This document shows, one piece after another, positions 18,387 through 27,900 of a stretch of DNA of 64,000 nucleotides. The notes below the pieces were generated by a model. The model was not told where the DNA came from and did not search any database. It saw only the letters and a list, made by a program, of their open reading frames with translations. The DNA is taken from NCBI GenBank assembly GCA_030430565.1, contig JAUIKS010000026.1, positions 62,001-126,000 of the forward strand, in the 5' to 3' direction. The DNA is from Polyangia bacterium. GTDB taxonomy: Bacteria; Myxococcota_A; Polyangia; Nannocystales; Nannocystaceae. The position numbers and the translations under genes are program-made. Position 1 is the stretch's first letter. Each line of letters opens with the position of its first letter.

Positions 18387-18480
18387 CTCGGTCCTCCTCA
18401 GCTCTCGACGCGCCGACTCGAGGCCCGGCGCGCTCCTGTGTTCTCGGTCAGGTCGCTCGTGCTCTGGTTCGCGTCAGCTC

Positions 18481-21400
18481 TCAGCGCGCCGCCTCGAAGC
18501 CCGGCGCGAACAAATTCGTGTAGCGATCGGGCCGCGCGACGCCCTGCTCCTTCAGCCAGTCGTCGGCCGCGCGCGCGATGGCCCTGCCCTCGTCGCCGCC
18601 GAGCAGCGCGGCGAGCCGGCGGCGGCTCGTCGCCAGGTAGCCGCCCATGCGGCGCTGCTCGAAGATCTCCACCGCGCGCTGCAGCTCCAAGATCGCGCGG
18701 CCGTGGCGGCCGTCGAGCTGGTCCGCGCCCGCGAGCGCGAGCCGGCCGTAGGCCTCCGCGTGCGGCAGCGGGAGCTTGACGCAGCGCTTGCCCGAGGCGC
18801 GCGCGATCTTGAGGAGCGCGCGTCGATCTCGAGTCTCCGCCGCGAGCGCGAGCGCGTTCGAAGCGCGGCTGCGGTGAAACTCGGCCTGGACCCACGGCGT
18901 GCGCAGGAAGTTGAGCGTGCGGATCCTCGGCGCCTCGCGCTCGTGGGCGCGCCAGGCCGCGACGCCGTCGCCCTGGTAGCGCAGCAGCTCGGTGTGCTGG
19001 CAGGTCCAGTTGAAGTAGTGGACCTCGAAGTCCTTGGGCGCCTCCCGCCGGTAGCGCTCCATCTCGCCCGAGGCGGCCGCGACGTCGTCGCGGCTGAGGT
19101 AGACGACGTTGCCCAGCAGCCCGCGGATGTAGCCCTCGACGTAGGGGTTGGGCCGCTCCGCGCACTCGCGCTCGAGCTCGAAGGCCAGGCGCTCGAGCGC
19201 CGGGATGCGCCCGAGGTAGAGCAGCGTCAGGGCGTAGTGCGCGAGCATCTGCGCGACCTCGTGCATGGCGCCGGTGCACTGCTCGCGCAGGACCTCGAGC
19301 GCCGCGCGATAGGTCTCCTCCGCCGCCTCGAGCCGACAGACCATGTGCTGCATCGACGCGCGGAACTGCTGCAGCATCCCGAGGGTGTAGGGGTCGCCGG
19401 AGACCTCCGGCGCGCCGGCGAACTCCGAGACGACGCGGAAGCCCTCGTCGAAGGCCGGCTCGCCCTGCATCAGCACGCGCAGGTAGAGCTCGAAGCCGAT
19501 CGCGCGGGCGCTGCGGAGGCGGTCGCCGCTGCGCAGCGCGAGCCGGAGGTGGCGGGCGTGGAACAGCGCCGAGCGGATCCCGTCGACGTAGATCAGGCCG
19601 CGCGTCGCCGTCCAGCAGACGTCGAGCCTGCGCGTGATGTCCTCGGGGACCGATCGCCTCGCCGCCGGCAGCGCCATCGCGCTGCGCGACAGCAGCACGC
19701 GCTGACCGAGCAGCGAGGCGATCGCCGAGGCCGTCCCGCGCGGCATCGTCAGGCCGACGCGGGGCAGCAGCGAATTGAGCACCGCGCGGCCTTCGTCGTG
19801 GTAGCCGGTCGAGAGGAAGTGCGTCGCCGCGAGCCGCATCCACTCCGTGCGCTGGCCCTCGCTCGCGACGATGTCGCGGTCGTCCGCGAGCGCGACGTAG
19901 GCGCGCGCGGCCGCGTGCAGGTGCCCGGCGTTGGCGAGCGCCTCGGCGCGGCGGCGGCGGATCTCGCTCGCCATCGCGCCCGAGAGCTGACCGAGCTCGA
20001 GCGCCGCGCCGTACTCCGCGGCCGCGCGGTCGAAGGCCAGCGCCGCCGCGGCCTCCTGGGCGGCCTCGAGCGAGTACCTCGTCGCGCGCGCGACGTCCCG
20101 CGCGGCGCGGAAGTGGTGGGCGAGCGTCGCCGCGTCGGCCTCGCCCGTGCGCAGCAGCGCCGCCCCGATCGCGCCGTGGTAGGTCGGCGCGCGCTCGCCG
20201 TCGTCAGCCGCCGCGGTCTCGCGCTCCGCGACCTCGCGGATCCGATCGTGATAGGTCTCCAGCACGTCCTCGCTGGAGGACTCCGCGAAGCGGATCAGCC
20301 GCTCCGAGCGCAGCTTCGCCAGCGTGCCGCGATCGACGACGCCGCCGAAGCCCGCCGCGACCTCGACCGCGATCGCGCGCGGCAGCCGACCGCCCGCGAC
20401 CGCCAGGAGCTCGAGCAGCTGCCGGGCCGCGTCAGGCAGACCGCGAAAGCGCTCGCGCAGCACCTCGTCGAGGCTCAGCGGCTCGTCGCGAAGCTCGTCG
20501 CGAAGCTCGTCGCGAAGCTCGCCGCGGGCGACGGCGTGACGGACGAGCTCGTGGATGAACAGCGGGCTGCCGGCGGCCTCGCTCGCGATCCTGCGCGCGA
20601 GCTCGTCGTCGGCCCGCGCGCCGAGCAGGCTGAGCGCGAGCGCCCGCCCCTGCTCCGCCGCGAGCGGCCCGACCTCGACGGTCTCGACCGCGACGGCCTC
20701 GCTCCCGGTGAAGCTCTCGCGGAGCCGCACCAGCGGGCCGTGCCGCGCCTCGACGCCGGCGCGGTGGCTGATGACCAGGGTGAGCGCGGGCGGGCTCGGG
20801 CGCAGCATCACCGACTCCAGCAGCTGCACGCTGTCGAGGTCGGCCCACTGGAGGTCGTCGAGCGAGAGCACGATGGGCTGGACCCGCGCGCAGCGGCGCA
20901 GCAGCTCGGCGAGCGCGTCCGCGGCCCGGCGCCGCAGCTCGAGCGGGTCGTAGCCCGCGATCAGCCCGGGCTCGATCTCCGCGACCGCCGTGATCGCGCC
21001 CAAGACCGGGAACAGGCGCGCGAGCGCGGCGAGGTCCGCGGGCCGCTCGAGCGCGAGCAGGCCGGCGTCGCCCTGCGCGCGCAGGTGCAGCGCGAGCGCG
21101 TCGATCGCGGAGTCCAGCGCCTTGAAGGGGATCGACTCGCGTGAAGAACATGTCCCCGAGAACACCTTTGCGCCGAGTTCGCGACGCGAGCCGGCGAGCG
21201 CGTGCTCGATCAGCGTCGTCTTGCCGAAGCCCGAGGCGCCGCTGACGAAGACCGCCGCCGGCCGTCCCTCGTGGGCCTCGCGGACGCGCGCGCGCAGCAG
21301 CTCGACCTCGCGCTCGCGCCCGACGGGCGCCTCCGAGTCGAGCTCGAGCGTGAGCAGGTCGCCGCGCCCGAGCCTCGTCAAGACCTCACGCGCGTCGGGT

Positions 21401-22473
21401 CGCTCGCTCGGGTCCCGCGCGAGCAGATCGACGCACAGGCGCTCCAGCGTGCCGAGCGAGTCGGGCGAGTCGGGCGCGCGGCCGGGCGTCGGCGAGCTCG
21501 GCCGCCCCGAGAGCTTGTGCGCGATGAGATCGTGGATGTTCTTCCCCTCATGTCGCGACGCGCCGCGCAGGCACTCCCACAGCATCTCGCCGGTCGCGTA
21601 CCAGTCGGCGGCGGGCCCGACGTCAGAGCGCCCGATCTGCTCGGGCGCCATGTACAGCGGGGTGCCCAGCAGCGAGAAGTGGTCGCCCTCGAGCGAGGCG
21701 ACGTCGCGCTCGCGCACGAGCCCGAGGTCGAGCAGCGCGACGCGCCCAGCGTCGGTCACGAGCACGTTGGAGGGCTTGATGTCCCGGTGCACGAGCCCGC
21801 GCCCGTGCACGTACGCGAGCCCGCGCGCGAGCCCGACGAGGCGCTCTCTGAGGACCGCGCGCGCGTCGCTCGTGAGCGCGGCCGCCGGGGCCTCGGGCGC
21901 GCGCAGCTCAGCGTCGAAGTGGCGCCCGCGCAGCAGCTCCATGGTGAAGAACACCGCGCCCCCCGACTCAGGCTGCACGAGGTCGTAGAGCGCGACGAGG
22001 TTGGGGTGCACGAGCTCGGCGAGCGACCGAAACTCGCGCTTGAACCGATAGATGCGCTCGGGGCTGACGCTGCGGATGATCTTGAGCGCGACGATCGAGC
22101 CGTCGGGCGAGCGGGCCTCGAAGACCTGCCCCATCCCGCCGACCCCGAGCAGGCGCAGCAGCGTGTAGCCCTCGAGCGTGTTGCCCTCGACCGACGCGCC
22201 GACGGCTCCCTCCTCGGACGAGGAGACGTCGCGGTAGACGGTGTCCGCGACCACCGGCTCGAGGCCGCCGCGCAGCGTCGACGAGTCGACCGTGTTGGCG
22301 AGCGCGAGCGCGTCGGTCGTCCGGTCGTGCGGGTCGATCTCGAGGGGCGTCACCGCGGCGGATGACGAAGAAGATGACGACGAAGATGACGACGAAGGCT
22401 CAACGGCGTCGGCGGGGTGGTCCGCGACCGGGGCCTCTGCACCCGGGACGCCCTCCCCCACATCAACGCCCAT
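18481..22473 (-). CDS. Ser/Thr kinase - AAA ATPase - helical repeat protein (kinase 1)
   Basis: 1330 residues. A disordered N-terminus has 12 consecutive Ser (residues 27-38). The kinase domain spans ~100-365: glycine loop GVGGMGQV at 110-117, Lys131, HRDIKPSN at 229-236, but DLG (249-251) replaces DFG. The APE region is intact (GTPLYMAPEQ). Then VGREREVELL opens a STAND-like ATPase with Walker A GASGFGKT and LSLDDLQWADLDS as Walker B. The remaining ~550 residues are TPR-like helices. There is no C-terminal cyclase or histidine kinase. I see no good ribosome binding site before ATG 22473. It starts 170 bp after the Clp-like C gene and 94 bp separate it from the fusion flavoprotein, so it could lead its own transcript. 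Confidence 0.85.
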   Translation of the reverse strand: MGVDVGEGVPGAEAPVADHPADAVEPSSSSSSSSSSSSAAVTPLEIDPHDRTTDALALANTVDSSTLRGGLEPVVADTVYRDVSSSEEGAVGASVEGNTLEGYTLLRLLGVGGMGQVFEARSPDGSIVALKIIRSVSPERIYRFKREFRSLAELVHPNLVALYDLVQPESGGAVFFTMELLRGRHFDAELRAPEAPAAALTSDARAVLRERLVGLARGLAYVHGRGLVHRDIKPSNVLVTDAGRVALLDLGLVRERDVASLEGDHFSLLGTPLYMAPEQIGRSDVGPAADWYATGEMLWECLRGASRHEGKNIHDLIAHKLSGRPSSPTPGRAPDSPDSLGTLERLCVDLLARDPSERPDAREVLTRLGRGDLLTLELDSEAPVGREREVELLRARVREAHEGRPAAVFVSGASGFGKTTLIEHALAGSRRELGAKVFSGTCSSRESIPFKALDSAIDALALHLRAQGDAGLLALERPADLAALARLFPVLGAITAVAEIEPGLIAGYDPLELRRRAADALAELLRRCARVQPIVLSLDDLQWADLDSVQLLESVMLRPSPPALTLVISHRAGVEARHGPLVRLRESFTGSEAVAVETVEVGPLAAEQGRALALSLLGARADDELARRIASEAAGSPLFIHELVRHAVARGELRDELRDELRDEPLSLDEVLRERFRGLPDAARQLLELLAVAGGRLPRAIAVEVAAGFGGVVDRGTLAKLRSERLIRFAESSSEDVLETYHDRIREVAERETAAADDGERAPTYHGAIGAALLRTGEADAATLAHHFRAARDVARATRYSLEAAQEAAAALAFDRAAAEYGAALELGQLSGAMASEIRRRRAEALANAGHLHAAARAYVALADDRDIVASEGQRTEWMRLAATHFLSTGYHDEGRAVLNSLLPRVGLTMPRGTASAIASLLGQRVLLSRSAMALPAARRSVPEDITRRLDVCWTATRGLIYVDGIRSALFHARHLRLALRSGDRLRSARAIGFELYLRVLMQGEPAFDEGFRVVSEFAGAPEVSGDPYTLGMLQQFRASMQHMVCRLEAAEETYRAALEVLREQCTGAMHEVAQMLAHYALTLLYLGRIPALERLAFELERECAERPNPYVEGYIRGLLGNVVYLSRDDVAAASGEMERYRREAPKDFEVHYFNWTCQHTELLRYQGDGVAAWRAHEREAPRIRTLNFLRTPWVQAEFHRSRASNALALAAETRDRRALLKIARASGKRCVKLPLPHAEAYGRLALAGADQLDGRHGRAILELQRAVEIFEQRRMGGYLATSRRRLAALLGGDEGRAIARAADDWLKEQGVARPDRYTNLFAPGFEAAR
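20468..20522 (-). repeat. 12-bp in-frame tandem repeat (Arg-Asp-Glu-Leu)
   Basis: Nearly perfect 12-bp units (GCTCGTCGCGAA on the plus strand) encode ELRDELRDELRDEP in the helical region of kinase 1. As with the SAKA repeat at 37111, the unit is four codons. Confidence 0.8.
21147..21164 (+). promoter_or_regulatory. Bipartite motif AACATGTCC-N4-GAACA, copy 1 (inside kinase 1)
   Basis: Exact copy of the motif at 45403 and 50220 (complement). In the kinase gene it is on the antisense strand and overlaps codons for FSGTCSS, which here are rare A/T-ending ones (ACA TGT TCT TCA) in a gene otherwise rich in C/G-ending codons. Confidence 0.35.
22360..22395 (-). repeat. Poly-serine tract of kinase 1
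   Basis: Twelve consecutive Ser codons of mixed type (TCG, TCA, TCT, TCC) in the disordered N-terminus of kinase 1, likely a flexible linker and possible phosphorylation target. Mixed codons argue against recent simple slippage. Confidence 0.85.
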
Positions 22474-22643
22474 GGGTGTATGGGTACGACAGGCGCGCGT
22501 CGTCCGTCAAACCTGGACGCTGTTCCGCAGGAGAAAGACCGCCGGGCGCTCGGGGTGCCGCTCGGTCTAAACCGCGCATGATCAACGCCGCGCGCTCCGG
22601 CGCGGGCCCGCATGACTGTTAGAACACGTCACGACGAGGGTCG

Positions 22644-24977
22644 TCAGCGCGCCGGGATCGGGACCACGATCTCGCCGCGGCGCTGCAGTCGACGCTCGGC
22701 CTCGGATCCGGCGACGACGACGTACAGGGCGCGCTCCTCGAGCGTGGGGTCGCCCGCGATCCGGACCGCGAGCGGGCTGACGATCCGCTCCTCGATCACG
22801 CGCTTCAGCGGCCGAGCGCCGCGCGAGGGGTGCCAGCCGAGGCGCGCGAGCGCCTTGCGAGCCTCGGCGTCGACCCGCAACCGCAGACCTCGACGGGCGA
22901 AGCCGGCGCGCTTGCTCGCCTTGGCGACCTCGAGGTCGACGACCTTGACGATGTCCTCGGGCGACAGGTTGCGGAACGGGAGCACGTGGTCGACGCGGTT
23001 GAAGAACTCGGGCCGAAAGTGCCCGCGCACGGCCCCCAGCAGGTCCTTGCGGCTCTGCCCGCGATCGCCGAAGCCGGCCGCGCTGACCCGCCGCACGCCG
23101 AGGTTGGAGGTCATGACGATCAGCGTCATGCGGAAGTCGACCAGCCGCCCCTCGACGTCGGTCATGCGGCCCTCGCCGAGCATCGCCAGCAGCAGGTCGA
23201 AGACCTCGGCGTGGGCCTTCTCGATCTCGTCGAGTAGGATCAGCGAGAGCGGGTGCAGGCGCACGCGCTCGACGAGGCTGAGGACCCCGCGGCCGACCGC
23301 GAGCAGGCGCTGCGAGGCGCCCGGGAGCATGTACTCGCTCATGTCCAGGCGGATCATCTTGGTCACGTCGCCGAACATGTAGCGCGCGAGCTGCTTGGCG
23401 AGCTCGGTCTTGCCGACGCCCGTGGGCCCGACGAAGAACAGGCTGCCGATCGGGCGCTCGGCGTCGTTGAGCCCGGCCTTGAAGCGCGTGAGCACGCGGG
23501 CGGCCGCCCGGCACGCGTCGTCCTGGCCGATCACGCCCGCGCGCAGGCGAGCGGCGACCGCCTCGGGGCCCGCGACGAGCTCCTCCGAGATCAGCTCGAG
23601 CGGCAGGCCGGTCGAGCGCGCGAAGGCCAGCGAGATGTCGCCCTCGTCGAGCACCTCGACCTCCTCGTCCCCGTCGCTCGGCGCGCCGCGAGTGGACGCG
23701 CCGCCCGGCCCGGTCGCGCCGCGCTCCTGGTTCAGCCAGCCGAGGAAGCGCACGCCCTTGCCGGGGAAGCCGATGTCGCGCTGGAAGAAGTCGAGGTGCT
23801 GCACCAAGCGCCGCAGGGCCGGCGGCGTGATCACCAAGCGCGGGTTCACGCGCGCTTGGTAGTCGCGCAAGAACGCCGGCATCGCGGCGCTCGGCGTCGG
23901 CCGGATCTGGATCGCGTGGAAGCAGCTCGCCAGCACCGGGTTGCGGCTCGAGAGCTGCTCGTGCTCGGCGATCGAGCACTCGGCGATGAGGCTCAGCTCG
24001 CCGGCCCGCAGCGCCGGCAGGAACATGTCGGCGATCGACGAGTGCCCCGTGCGCGTGCGCAGCAGCGGCGCGAGGCGATCGACGTAGAGGTAGTCGCCCT
24101 CGCCCGAGAGCTCGCTGACCAGGTCGAGGCAGCGCTGCTCCCACATGCCGAGGTACTTCATCCCCGCGATGATCCGGTCGGCCGAGGTGCTCCACAGCCG
24201 CGGCGTGAACTCGGCCCGCGCGTCCTTGCGACGACGCGCCAGGTGCCGCGCGAGCGCGTACACCCAGGTCGTCTTGCCCGCGCCCGCCGGGCCCACGAGC
24301 AGCAGCGAGCGCGGCTGCTTGCGCTGGACCAGCCCGAGCGCGCCGGTCAGCTGGATCTCGCCGATCACGGGGCGACCGCGCCTTCTCCTCGCCTTGTCGA
24401 CCAGCTCCTCGGCGACCGCGTGCAGCGTCGGCATCCGGTCGCGCGCGCGCGAGCGCTTGGCGGGCTGCTTCGCGCGCGACAGCGTCGGCGACCACTCGAC
24501 CACGCGCTCGCTCGAGAGCGTGCGGAACTCGTACAGCGATCGCGGCTGCTTGCCGAGCATGCCGCTGCTCACCGACTGCGTGATGATCTCGGCGGCCATG
24601 CCCATGTCCTCGAGCACGAACCACCAGCCGAAGCGCGGGATGATGACCCGGAAGCCGCCGCGCTCGAGCTTGGACCACGCGTAGGTCAGCTCGAGCTCGA
24701 CGGTCTCCTTGGCGATCACGTGCCGCTTCTTGACGATCGTCTGCGGGTGGACCTGGACCTTGACCTTGCGCGTGCGCAGGGCGTCGGTCCACAAAAACTG
24801 CCGGCGGTCGCCGGTGAACTCCTCGAGCTGCAGCGCGAGCTGCCCGAAGACCTCCTCGTCGGTGCGCCCGTGCCCCGAGGGCGGGCGCGCCACGGCGCCC
24901 TGCGCCGAGAGCAGCCAGCCGGTGAGCATGCCGTCGTGGTGCGTCACCAGGTGCACGCGGTAGCTCGGACGCGCCAT
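22644..24977 (-). CDS. Clp-type double AAA+ ATPase C of the triad
   Basis: 777 residues. ATG 24977 overlaps the stop of gene B (ATGA) and follows GAGGAGGGG. The N-domain (1-~200) is not a Clp N-domain but seems related to those of A and B. D1 is at ~205-420: Walker A GPAGAGKT at 229-236, pore-loop segment AGMKYLGMWEQR like ClpB KYRG, but a degenerate Walker B (YLYVDRL, Arg for the catalytic Glu) and no paired arginine fingers. D2 is at ~475-760: Walker A GPTGVGKT at 517-524, LILLDEIEKAH, sensor VMTSNLG, FRPEFFNRVD arginine finger, and the sensor-2 region SRGARPLKR. The GYVG pore loop is deleted between SEYM and the next helix. There is no middle coiled coil and no release-factor-like tail. 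Probably the simplest subunit of a three-part unfoldase. Confidence 0.88.
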   Translation of the reverse strand: MARPSYRVHLVTHHDGMLTGWLLSAQGAVARPPSGHGRTDEEVFGQLALQLEEFTGDRRQFLWTDALRTRKVKVQVHPQTIVKKRHVIAKETVELELTYAWSKLERGGFRVIIPRFGWWFVLEDMGMAAEIITQSVSSGMLGKQPRSLYEFRTLSSERVVEWSPTLSRAKQPAKRSRARDRMPTLHAVAEELVDKARRRRGRPVIGEIQLTGALGLVQRKQPRSLLLVGPAGAGKTTWVYALARHLARRRKDARAEFTPRLWSTSADRIIAGMKYLGMWEQRCLDLVSELSGEGDYLYVDRLAPLLRTRTGHSSIADMFLPALRAGELSLIAECSIAEHEQLSSRNPVLASCFHAIQIRPTPSAAMPAFLRDYQARVNPRLVITPPALRRLVQHLDFFQRDIGFPGKGVRFLGWLNQERGATGPGGASTRGAPSDGDEEVEVLDEGDISLAFARSTGLPLELISEELVAGPEAVAARLRAGVIGQDDACRAAARVLTRFKAGLNDAERPIGSLFFVGPTGVGKTELAKQLARYMFGDVTKMIRLDMSEYMLPGASQRLLAVGRGVLSLVERVRLHPLSLILLDEIEKAHAEVFDLLLAMLGEGRMTDVEGRLVDFRMTLIVMTSNLGVRRVSAAGFGDRGQSRKDLLGAVRGHFRPEFFNRVDHVLPFRNLSPEDIVKVVDLEVAKASKRAGFARRGLRLRVDAEARKALARLGWHPSRGARPLKRVIEERIVSPLAVRIAGDPTLEERALYVVVAGSEAERRLQRRGEIVVPIPAR

Positions 24978-27900
24978 CAGCCCTGCCCCTCCTCGTCCTC
25001 GCCGGTGCGCAGCCGCGTCCGCGCTGAGATGGCCGCGAAGGCGGCGCCCAGGCGCAGCATCCACAGCGGGCGCAGGACCTCGGCGAGCCCGCGCCCGCGG
25101 GCCGTGGCGGCGTGCGCGAGCGGGTAGTCCTCGATCTCGAAGCGGATCGAGGTCCCGGCGCGCTCGGGCGGATCGTAGTGATAGCGGCGCACGATCGGCA
25201 GCACGCCGTCGGGGTTCTCGGGCAGCTCGCCGCCGGGCGACGGCCGCTCGAGCGCCGCTTCGAAGGCGCGTCGCCGCGCGTCGAGCTGGCGCACGTGCGC
25301 GTCGGGTCGGAGCTTGCGCGCCGAGAGCACCCGCGCCCGCACGACCTCGCTCGATCCGGTGATCGAGTGGCGCACGTGGCAGCCCTGCTCGCCCATAAAG
25401 AACGCGCGCACGGCCGGGCCGATGAGCCGCAGCACGATCTGGTGGCTCGCGTTGTAGACCTGAAGCCGCGCGGTGTAGCGCGGGTGGTCGCCCTCGTTGG
25501 CGACGTAGGCCACGCCGTCGAGCTCCCCGCGGCCGGTCGCGTAGGCCTCGGCGAGGTCCTCCAGCAGCCCGCGCTCGTGGGCGGCGAACCGGCTCTTGCC
25601 GCGCGTGCGGCTGATCCGCGTCAGCTCGATCAGGATCGCGTGCTGGTCGGGGTCGTCGGCGTGCTCGAGCGCGCGCTCGAGGAAGAACAGCTCGGCGATG
25701 TGATCGAGGACCGCGGGGCGCGTGCGCATCGGCAGCGCCGGCCCCATCGCGCGCAGGTCGAGCGCGCGGATGCTCTCGACCCAGCCGTGGCGCCAGCCGT
25801 ACTTGTGCACGAGGTCGTGGGTGCCGTCGGCCTCGAGCTCGTAGAGCTCGGCCTCGCTGGCGAAGCGCTCGTCGCTGTCGACCTGCGACAGCTGCGGGTC
25901 GTAAGCGACCTGGGTCGAGAGCTTCTCGCGGATCTCGAGGATCTGCGCGCGCAGGACGTCGAGGTTGTAGACGGCGTCGGCCGCCTCCCCGCGCGCCTCG
26001 CCAGGCCGACCGAGCCGGAAGCGCTCGAGGTTGGCGCTGAGCGCCTCGCCGAGGCGCGCGAGCTCGGGCCCGCGCAGCAGCGCGTCGACGCGCGCGAGCG
26101 CGTCGGGCAGCTCGCGCAGCAGCTGCCCCATGTTCCACTCCAGCAGGTCCTCGATGCGCGGGTCGACGCCGCGGCTCTCGGCCTCGCGCAGCAGCTCGCG
26201 GTGGATCTGCAGCGCGCCGTCGCGCAGAAACAGCCAGTAGACGCGCACGCCGGCGGCCTCGGCCGAGGCGATCGTGTCGGCGAGGCGACCGCCCACGTGG
26301 TCCTCGAGGTAGCGCTTGAGCGAGCGCGCGCCGTCGCGCTGGTTGAAGCCCTCGCGCACCACCTTCTCGGTGATCGAGGGGGTGTAGCGGACGAACACGC
26401 TGCGCTCGGTCAGGCCGCGGCGGTCCAGCAGCTTGCTGAGCTCGCGCTTGGCGATCGAGGCCGCGGCGTCGCGGCTCAGCGCCGAGAACTGGACCACGCG
26501 ATCGATGCGATTAAACAGCTCGGGCGGGAAGAACTCGCGGACCGCCGCGCCGACGTCGCGCACGAGGTCGGCCGCCGCGCCGTCCTTGCCGGCGAAGCCG
26601 ACCGAGGGCGTGGCGCGGGCGCCGAGGTTCGAGGTCATGATCACGACGGTGTGCGAGAAGTCGACCACCGCGCCGGCGGCGTCGGTCAGGCGCCCGTCGT
26701 CGAAGAGCTGCAGCATCAGGTTGAGGACCCGCCGATCGGCCTTCTCCACCTCGTCGAGCAGCACCACCGAGAACGGCTGCGCGCGCACCTGCCCGGTGAG
26801 CGCGCCGACCGGGCGCCAGCGGTCGCCGATCAGGCGCGCGGCCGCGTCGGGCCCGTTGTACTCGCTCATGTCGAAGCGCAGCAGGCGGGCGACGTCGCCG
26901 TAGAGGTACTCGGCGACGCACTTCGCCATCTCGGTCTTCCCGGTCCCGGTCGGCCCGGTGAACAGGAACACGCCGTAGGGTCGCCCGGTGTCGACGAGGC
27001 CCGCCTTGATCCGCATGATCAGGTCGCAGACCGCGTCGACCGCCTCCCCCTGGCCGATGATCTGGTGGGCGAAGCGGTTGTACAGACCCGCGCGCATCAG
27101 GTTCTCGGCGGGCGAGAGCAGCACCTGCGGCATACCTGTCCGATGTGACAGCATGCGCACCACCGTGTCGGGCCCGATCTCCGGCGGGCGCGGCCGGTAG
27201 CGGTAGTGGATCTTGGTGCCGTACACGGACTCGATCTGGATCCGCGGGCGGTCGCCGACGCTGTCGGTGGGCGCCCAGAAGCCCGTGCGCATGTACTCCT
27301 CGACCGCGTGCTTGGACTCCTTGAGGCCCTTGCCGGTCGCGCGCCGGTAGACCTTGATCGCCTGGATCTTCTTGCCCGCGCGCACGTGGGCCTCGGCCGC
27401 GCGCAGGTCGGCGGCGAGGCCGTGCTCGCCGCCCGCGAGCGCGCGCAGCAGGTCGAGCGCCTTGCCCGGGTAGGCCGCGCCCGAGCCGAGCGCGCCGCCG
27501 AGATCGAAGATCGTGCGGAAGGTCCGCGGGTCGAAGAACACGTTGTAGCGCTGCTCGAGCGCCCGCGACTCGCGGATGATCATCCGCATCGTCTCGCCCT
27601 CGCTGGTCGGCTCGACCCGCAGGGTCGTGAACGCGCTGATGAACGCGCCGCCGTCGTCCTGCAGCTGCTGGCGCTGCTCGGCCGTGCACTCGCCGATGAC
27701 GATGAGCTCGCGGCGCGCGACCGGGCCGCGGAAGAAGGTCGCCAGGCTGCGCTCGCTCTCGCGGCTCTCGCCGATCCGCCCCCAGGCGTGCAGGTCGTCG
27801 ACCCACAGGATCGCGCGCCGGCGCTGCGCCGTCTCGAGCAGCTCGACGCAGCGCTGCTCCCACTGCCCGAGGTAGGACATGCCCGCGATGATCCGGCGCC

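Noticed and set aside
25200..25240. GGQ peptidyl-hydrolase motif in Clp-like B tail
   Set aside because: The only candidate is SPGGELPEN; Glu replaces Gln and the flanking GGQ-domain pattern is absent.
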